In this document: positions 15,398-19,434 of the stretch, in pieces | Position numbering within the stretch: the first letter of the stretch is position 1 | Layout of the letters: each line of letters starts with the position of its first letter | Assembly (NCBI GenBank): GCA_035623275.1 | Contig: DASPTT010000152.1 | Span: forward strand, 1 to 19,434 | Source: DASPTT01 sp035623275 | GTDB taxonomy: Bacteria; Actinomycetota; Acidimicrobiia; Acidimicrobiales; UBA8190 | Direction: 5' to 3' | DNA: 19,434 bases | The notes under the pieces: generated by a model | The model's input: the letters and a program-made list of their open reading frames with translations, nothing else | Database searches by the model: none | Told to the model about the DNA's origin: nothing | Translations under genes and position numbers: made by a program

Positions 15398-15636
15398 CAG
15401 AGCTTGGCTGAGATCAGCTCGTAGGCCTGGCCCACGGTCTCGATGCCGTCGAGCTCGGACTCGTCGACGGTGATGTCGAACGCCTCCTCCAGGGCCATGA
15501 CGAGCTCCACGAGGTCGAGGCTGTCGGCGTCGAGGTCGTCACCGAAGCGCGCGTCGGGCACCACCTTGTCGGCGGGGACCTGCAGCACCTCCACCGCGCA
15601 GGTGCGGAACTTGTCGAAGGTGGCCTCGTCGCTCAC
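15397..15636 (-). CDS. acpP: Acyl carrier protein
   Basis: This is a 79-residue acidic carrier of fatty-acid intermediates. S39 in DDLDADSLDLVELVM is the phosphopantetheine attachment site. The protein has the usual length and helix pattern, ending TVGQAYELISAKL. The GTG start at 15636 is fixed by a strong AAGGAG ribosome site 7 bases upstream. It lies between fabG and fabF; the 70-bp gap on the fabG side carries a 14-bp tandem repeat, and the stop overlaps the fabF ATG. ACP is normally needed in large excess over the enzymes, so a gap with a strong ribosome site fits. Confidence 0.97.
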   Translation of the reverse strand: MSDEATFDKFRTCAVEVLQVPADKVVPDARFGDDLDADSLDLVELVMALEEAFDITVDESELDGIETVGQAYELISAKL

Positions 15637-15643
15637 CGGCTGT

Positions 15644-15649
15644 CTCCTT
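15644..15649 (-). promoter_or_regulatory. Strong ribosome-binding site of acpP
   Basis: AAGGAG on the minus strand lies 7 bases before the GTG at 15636. It fixes the acpP start and is clearly stronger than the ribosome sites of fabG, fabH and the UbiB-type gene in the same operon. Confidence 0.85.
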
Positions 15650-15652
15650 CTC

Positions 15653-15708
15653 GTCGGTTCTGGGTCGTCGGTTCTGGGTCGTCGGTTCTGGGTCGTCGGG
15701 TTCGCGTC
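15653..15708. repeat. 14-bp tandem repeat between fabG and acpP
   Basis: Three exact copies of GTCGGTTCTGGGTC (plus strand; 15653-15694) are followed by a diverged fourth (15695-15708) that overlaps the fabG stop codon. The array fills most of the 70-bp fabG-acpP gap and abuts the acpP ribosome site. It could be a spacer that varies by slippage, an mRNA structural or processing element, or a binding site. Confidence 0.85.
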
Positions 15709-16450
15709 ACAGGCCCATGGCCAGCCCCCCGTCGACGGGGAGCACGGCGCCGGTCACGTACCCGGCGTCCTCGGAGGCGAGGAACGTCACCACGCCGGCG
15801 ACCTCGTCGGGAGTGGCCGTGCGGCCGAGCGCGATCATCGAGCGGAATTGTTCCACTCGCTGCTCTGGCAGTGCCGCGATCATATCGGTCTCGACCACCC
15901 CGGGGGCCACCACGTTGACGGTGATGCCCCGGCTGCCGACCTCCCTGGCCAGCGAGCGCGCCAGGCCGACGAGGCCCGCCTTGGCGGCGCCGTAGTTGAC
16001 CTGGCCGGGCGACCCGAGGAAGGCCACGACGGACGACACGAGCACGATGCGCCCCCGATGCGCCCGCACCATGGGCCCGAGCGCTCGTCGGACCACCCGG
16101 TAGACACCGCTGAGGTTGGTGTCGAGGACCTCGTCCCAGATGTCCTCGTTCATGCGCAGGAGCAGCGTGTCGTGGGTGATGCCTGCGTTGGCCACGAGCA
16201 CCTCGACCGGGCCGAAGGCCTCCTCCACGGCGCGGTAGGCCTCCTCCACCTGTTCGGGCACGGTCACGTCGCAGCGCACGGGGAGCAGGTCGGGGGTGTC
16301 CGGGTCCTTGCCGGCCACGTCGTCGGGCGCGGCCGTCCTGTAGGTCACCGCCACGCGGTCGCCGAGCGCCTGGAACCGCCGGGCGCATCCCAGACCGATG
16401 CCACGCGAGCCGCCGGTGATGAGCACCACCCGTCCGGACATGGCGCTCAT
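15707..16450 (-). CDS. fabG: 3-oxoacyl-ACP reductase
   Basis: FabG reduces beta-ketoacyl-ACP with NADPH, the first reduction of each fatty-acid cycle. The 247-residue short-chain dehydrogenase shows the cofactor loop TGGSRGIG (12-19), NAGITHD (88-94), N112 in DTNLSGVY, and the catalytic S140, Y153 and K157 (VSSVVAFLGSPGQVNYGAAK). The C-terminus YVTGAVLPVDGGLAMG is typical of true FabG. ATG at 16450 lies 4 bp after the fabH stop; an in-frame ATG at 16441 is an alternative, and neither has a clear ribosome site. A general sugar or steroid dehydrogenase would be possible from the fold alone, but the fab context makes FabG very likely. Confidence 0.95.
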   Translation of the reverse strand: MSAMSGRVVLITGGSRGIGLGCARRFQALGDRVAVTYRTAAPDDVAGKDPDTPDLLPVRCDVTVPEQVEEAYRAVEEAFGPVEVLVANAGITHDTLLLRMNEDIWDEVLDTNLSGVYRVVRRALGPMVRAHRGRIVLVSSVVAFLGSPGQVNYGAAKAGLVGLARSLAREVGSRGITVNVVAPGVVETDMIAALPEQRVEQFRSMIALGRTATPDEVAGVVTFLASEDAGYVTGAVLPVDGGLAMGL

Positions 16451-16454
16451 CGTG

Positions 16455-17396
16455 TCACGCCGCCGCGGTACCGGCCCAGCGGAGCACGGCGCTGGCCCAC
16501 GACATGCCGGCCCCGAACCCCGAGAGCAGGACCACGTCGCCGGCTCGGAGCCGGCCCCGGTCGGCGGCTTCGGCCAGGGCCAGGGGGATGGAGGCCGACG
16601 AGGTGTTGCCGGTGCGGTCCAGCACGACGGCGGTGCGCTCCATGGGGATGCCCAGGCGTGACGCGGCCGCCTCGATGATGCGGAGGTTGGCCTGGTGGGG
16701 CACGAACAGGGCGACGTCGGCGGCGTCGATCTCGGCCCGCCCCAGCGCCTCGGCGGCCGAGTCGACGGTGGCGCGCACGGCCCGGCGGAACACCTCCCGG
16801 CCCTCCATGTGGAGCGTCCCTCCGTGCGGGCAGGTGAGGATGTCGTGCGCCGTGCCGTCTATGCCGAGGTCGAAGGCGAGCAGCCCCGAGCCGTCGTCGG
16901 CCGCCTCGAGCACCACGGCACCCGCGCCGTCGGCGAAGAGCACGGCGGTGGCGCGATCGTCGGGATCGGTGATCTGCGACAGGCAGTCGGCGCCGATCAC
17001 CAGGACGCGGCGGGCGCCGGTGGCGATGGCCCCGTTGGCGACGGCCAGCGCGTACACGAAACCGGAGCACGCCGCGTTGAGGTCGAAGGCACCGCAGCGC
17101 AACCCGAGCTCGCGGTGCACGGAAGCGGAGGTGGCCGGCACGGTGAGGTCCGGTGTGGTGGTGGCCAGCACCAGGAGGTCGATGGCGTCGGGAGTGACCC
17201 GTGCGTGTGCCAGCGCGCAGCGGCCGGCGTCGGTCGCCAGCGTCCCGACGGTGCCGCCGATGCGCCGCTCGCGGATGCCCGAGCGCTCGACGATCCACTC
17301 GTCGGAGGTGTCGAGACGCGCCTCGAGGTCTGCGTTGGTGACCACGGTAGTGGGCAGCGCCGTGCCCCAGCCGCGCACCGTGCCGGTGGGCGTCAC
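16455..17396 (-). CDS. fabH: Beta-ketoacyl-ACP synthase III
   Basis: FabH starts fatty-acid synthesis by condensing an acyl-CoA primer with malonyl-ACP. The 313-residue protein has the normal length. The catalytic triad is C110 in DLNAACSGFVYAL, H234 in VPHQANLRI and N264 in RTGNTSSASIPLAL. LDTSDEWIVERSGIRERR (28-45) and the closing GFGAGMSWASAVLRW are family hallmarks. The GTG start at 17396 lies 3 bp after the fabD stop. Whether the primer is acetyl-CoA or a branched acyl-CoA cannot be told by eye. Confidence 0.97.
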   Translation of the reverse strand: MTPTGTVRGWGTALPTTVVTNADLEARLDTSDEWIVERSGIRERRIGGTVGTLATDAGRCALAHARVTPDAIDLLVLATTTPDLTVPATSASVHRELGLRCGAFDLNAACSGFVYALAVANGAIATGARRVLVIGADCLSQITDPDDRATAVLFADGAGAVVLEAADDGSGLLAFDLGIDGTAHDILTCPHGGTLHMEGREVFRRAVRATVDSAAEALGRAEIDAADVALFVPHQANLRIIEAAASRLGIPMERTAVVLDRTGNTSSASIPLALAEAADRGRLRAGDVVLLSGFGAGMSWASAVLRWAGTAAA

Positions 17397-17399
17397 CCG

Positions 17400-18650
17400 C
17401 TATCTCGCCACTGCCACGCGCAGCCACGCCACGGGCTGCCCGGGCATCACCCGCTCGCCGGGGTGCACCAGGAAGCCGACGAGCCGGCCCTCGAACGGGG
17501 TGCGCACCTCGGCGTCGCCGACGTGGCCGACGAGATCGCCCACTCCGACGTCGCTGCCGGCCGCGTCGTCCACGGGGGTGGCGGCCGCGGCACCGGGCCC
17601 GCCGTTGCCGGGCCCGGGGACCACGATCGAGGGGTCGGGGGTGAACACGCCCGCGGCGGGCGAGACCACGACGCGCTCGGAGGTGAAGAGGCGCTCGCCC
17701 TGGTGCGCGGCGGCAAAGGCGTGGAGGGCGACGTTGCCGGAGAGCACGTCGACAAGCTCGTCGATGTCGGCGGGGGTGGCCACGGCCGCCGTGCGCAGCT
17801 CGGGGAGGACGCGCCGGGCCATGCCGGTCAGCACGCCCCCCGGGCCGACCTCGACGACCGCGGTGGTCCCCAGCTCGGCCAGCACCGCGAGGGTCTGGCG
17901 CCAGCGGACGGGGCTGCACAGCTGCGCCGACAGCAGCGAGGGCCACTCGACCGGGTCGTCGTGCACGCGGGCATCGACGTTGGCCACCACCGGGATCTCG
18001 GGGGCGGAGAACCGGGTCTCCGCCAGGGCCTTGCGCAGGCGGGCGCGCGCCGGGGCCATGAGCGGCGTATGGAAGGCGCCGGCCACCGGGAAGGGCACGA
18101 CCTTGCGGGCGCCGAGCGTCTTGGCGATGTCCCCGGCGAGGCGCACCCCGTCGGGGTCGCCCGCGATCACCACCTGGCCGGGTGCGTTGTAATTGGCCAC
18201 CCAGACGTCGCCCTCGGCCCGCTGGCAGGCGGACTCCACGGCGTCGTCGTCCGCGCCGAGCACGGCGGCCATGGTGCCGGCGCGTTCCTCGGCCGCCTCG
18301 TGCATGGCGTCGCCCCGCTCGGCCACCAGCCGGATCCCGTCCTCGAAGGCGAGCGCGCCGCTGGCGGTCAGGGCCGTGTACTCGCCCAGGCTGTGGCCCG
18401 CGCACAGGGTTGGGGCGATGCCCACGCGCTCGATGGCGTCGAGCACGACCAGGCTCAGCACGTAGGTCGAGAGCTGTGCGTTGGCGGTGCGGGTCAGCTC
18501 GTCCTGGTCGGCCTCGAGGAGCAGGCGGGCCAGGTCGCGCTCGGCGCGGGCGGAGGCCTCCTCGACCACCTCCCACGACGGGTGGTCGACCCAGGGGCCT
18601 CCCATGCCGGGTCGTTGTGACCCCTGCCCGGGGAAGGTGAACGCCAGCAA
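17400..18650 (-). CDS. fabD: Malonyl-CoA:ACP transacylase with C-terminal lysine-less biotinyl-like domain
   Basis: FabD moves malonyl from CoA to ACP. The transacylase domain (about 1-310) has FPGQGSQ (6-12), the nucleophile S87 in AGHSLGEY, R112 (malonate carboxylate contact) and H194 in GAFHTPLM. At 416 residues it is about 100 longer than a plain FabD. The extra part (about 326-413) reads like a biotinyl/lipoyl barrel: VVVSPAAGVFTPDP, a Gly/Pro/Ala-rich insert (about 345-362), VGVGDLVGHV, then VRTPFEGRLVGFLVHPGERV and PGQPVAWL. The hairpin that normally carries the modified Lys (EAMKM) is shortened and has no Lys. The start is TTG at 18650, supported by AGAGGAG 8 bases upstream and by the correct N-terminal position of FPGQG. 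It is first gene of the fab operon. Confidence 0.95.
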   Translation of the reverse strand: MLAFTFPGQGSQRPGMGGPWVDHPSWEVVEEASARAERDLARLLLEADQDELTRTANAQLSTYVLSLVVLDAIERVGIAPTLCAGHSLGEYTALTASGALAFEDGIRLVAERGDAMHEAAEERAGTMAAVLGADDDAVESACQRAEGDVWVANYNAPGQVVIAGDPDGVRLAGDIAKTLGARKVVPFPVAGAFHTPLMAPARARLRKALAETRFSAPEIPVVANVDARVHDDPVEWPSLLSAQLCSPVRWRQTLAVLAELGTTAVVEVGPGGVLTGMARRVLPELRTAAVATPADIDELVDVLSGNVALHAFAAAHQGERLFTSERVVVSPAAGVFTPDPSIVVPGPGNGGPGAAAATPVDDAAGSDVGVGDLVGHVGDAEVRTPFEGRLVGFLVHPGERVMPGQPVAWLRVAVAR

Positions 18651-18658
18651 CCCCGCAG

Positions 18659-18665
18659 CTCCTCT
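18659..18665 (-). promoter_or_regulatory. Ribosome-binding site of fabD deciding a TTG start
   Basis: AGAGGAG on the minus strand is 8 bases upstream of the TTG at 18650. No ATG or GTG lies nearby in frame ahead of the FPGQGSQ motif, so this site supports TTG as the real start. Confidence 0.75.
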
Positions 18666-18733
18666 CGATCGGTCCCGAGCATTGGACCGGGTGAAGGGAC
18701 AAAGGGTTACATGCGGCGTCGGCCGGCGTCACG

Positions 18734-18747
18734 TTACCCATCGGTAA
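18734..18747. promoter_or_regulatory. Inverted repeat upstream of fabD, possible operator
   Basis: TTACC, four bases (CATC), GGTAA: a perfect 5-bp inverted repeat about 85-100 bases upstream of the fabD start, in a locally A/T-richer spot of GC-rich DNA. Position and symmetry suit a dimeric regulator of fatty-acid synthesis, but I cannot match it to a known operator. Confidence 0.35.
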
Positions 18748-18870
18748 AGTCCTCCGGCAGGCACGGCAGTCGCACTGGCGCGCTCCGGTCCTGGCAGGGA
18801 GGTCACCCGCCCGGACGACGGTGAATGGCCGACGACACATCTGGCGCAGGTCGTGTCAAGATGACGATCT

Positions 18871-18880
18871 GAGGCGCCTC
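18871..18880. repeat. 10-bp palindrome flanked by direct CGATCT repeats
   Basis: GAGGCGCCTC is a perfect palindrome. CGATCT occurs on its left (18865-18870) and again on its right (18882-18887). It lies about 75 bases upstream of the proposed start of the plus-strand membrane protein. It may be an operator or chance. Confidence 0.3.
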
Positions 18881-18952
18881 CGATCTGCGAAGGTCGCACC
18901 GGGCGCGGTCGCGAGTGCGTCAGTTGTGGTCCTGGGCCGATGCGGCGACACG

Positions 18953-19434
18953 ATGTCAACGAACGTGACACCTCCCTCTGCGACTAGCGCTCGCGCCGCC
19001 CTACCCCCCGCGTTGGATCTTGACCGACGCCCGACGAGGGCTCGGCGGGGCGCCCGGCGGCGCACGTGGCTCCTGTGGGTCACTGCCGCGGCCTGTGTCG
19101 CCGCTGCCGGTACGGGTTGGGTCCTGACGCGGGATGGTGCCCACGCACCTCACCGTGCCCATGTCCGGGAGAAGGCTGATGCCACGCAAATGTCAGTGGC
19201 GCAGATCGAACGGATCCTTCGGAACCTTCCGCCCGCACCGACGACGACGACCCTCGAGCCGCCGACGACGGACCCGACCCCCAGCACCACGACCACACCT
19301 GCGACAGTCCCCTCTGTGCCGACGAGTCCCGGATCTGCTTCCTCCGGCTACATGAACGGGGTGCAGAGCTATGGCGTGGGACAATCCGGCACCCTCTGGG
19401 ACCCGGACAAGATGGTCCCGCTCGCGACCATCAC
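18953..19434 (+). CDS. Membrane-anchored protein with Thr/Pro-rich stalk, 3' end outside window
   Basis: The reading frame is open from ATG 18953 to the window edge (160 complete codons seen), so the protein is partial. Residues 1-37 are cytoplasmic-looking and end Arg-rich (RRPTRARRGARRR). One hydrophobic segment (about 39-58: WLLWVTAAACVAAAGTGWVL) would be a signal anchor. Then come a charged, possibly helical stretch (about 66-91), a Pro/Thr-rich stalk (about 92-130, with TTTT runs) and the start of a presumably extracytoplasmic domain (SGYMNGVQSYGVGQSGTLWD). The domain is cut off and I do not recognise it. The start is uncertain: no clear ribosome site is present, and in-frame GTG at 18926 is an alternative. 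It is divergent from fabD. Confidence 0.7.
   Translation, partial: MSTNVTPPSATSARAALPPALDLDRRPTRARRGARRRTWLLWVTAAACVAAAGTGWVLTRDGAHAPHRAHVREKADATQMSVAQIERILRNLPPAPTTTTLEPPTTDPTPSTTTTPATVPSVPTSPGSASSGYMNGVQSYGVGQSGTLWDPDKMVPLATI

Larger units (their letters stand above)
18651..18952. other. Intergenic region between the divergent fabD and stalk-protein genes
   Basis: This 302-bp stretch has no credible gene. It should hold the promoter of the fab operon (minus) and that of the plus-strand membrane protein. I see the fabD ribosome site, a TTACC/GGTAA inverted repeat at 18734-18747, a TTGACA-like hexamer on the minus strand at 18859-18854 without a matching -10, and a palindrome at 18871-18880. 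No complete promoter can be called with confidence. Confidence 0.5.

Noticed and set aside
16447..18840. 797-codon minus-strand frame across fabH and fabD
   Set aside because: It is out of frame with both enzymes, which have all catalytic residues; the product is a low-complexity Arg/Gly shadow.
18854..18859. TTGACA-like hexamer on the minus strand as the fab promoter
   Set aside because: No -10-like sequence follows at 16-18 bases and it is about 200 bases from fabD; a single hexamer is not enough.

Overview
The window comes from a very GC-rich chromosome, with GTG and TTG starts common beside ATG and coding dense on both strands. The gene content (LPXTG-type surface protein, LuxR-type regulator, dedicated trpF, fab cluster, UbiB-type kinase) and the alanine/arginine-rich proteins suggest a high-GC actinobacterium. 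Acidimicrobiia is my best guess, but it rests on general impression, not a search. I see no tRNA, rRNA, CRISPR array, insertion sequence or phage gene.

Layout. (1) 122-988 (+) is a secreted LPQTG cell-wall protein. It converges, stop against stop, on a minus-strand surface-glycan-like group running 4954 to 995: a LuxR-type regulator, a polytopic GT-C-like membrane protein and a DegT/DnrJ/EryC1/StrS aminotransferase. (2) 8257-5139 (-) is an OmpR-type response regulator, a HAMP sensor histidine kinase and a WecA/MraY-family phosphoglycosyl transferase. The kinase stop and the transferase start overlap as GTGA. (3) Divergent from this, 8385-11888 (+) is trpC-trpF-trpB-trpA, tightly packed with a 2-bp gap and two GTGA overlaps. 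The divergent region carries three copies of a 24-bp tandem repeat. (4) 11944-12399 (-) is an unrecognised 151-residue protein with a strong ribosome-binding site. (5) 18650-12540 (-) is a fatty-acid synthase operon, fabD-fabH-fabG-acpP-fabF, followed by a UbiB/ABC1-type atypical kinase. (6) From 18953 (+) a membrane-anchored protein with a Thr/Pro-rich stalk is open to the window end.

How the genes work together. The trp genes perform the last steps of tryptophan synthesis, from phosphoribosylanthranilate onward; trpE, trpG and trpD are not in the window. The fab genes supply malonyl-ACP, priming, first reduction and elongation of type II fatty-acid synthesis; fabI, fabZ and acetyl-CoA carboxylase are not here. 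The two-component system is translationally coupled to an enzyme that should start lipid-linked glycan synthesis, which suggests envelope control. The LuxR/GT-C/aminotransferase group may modify envelope sugars.

Most of the window is housekeeping. The most unusual items are a FabD with a C-terminal biotinyl-like domain that lacks the lysine hairpin, a LuxR regulator built on degenerate GGDEF-like and receiver-like domains, a UbiB-type kinase at the end of a fab operon, and two short tandem repeats placed in expression-control positions.
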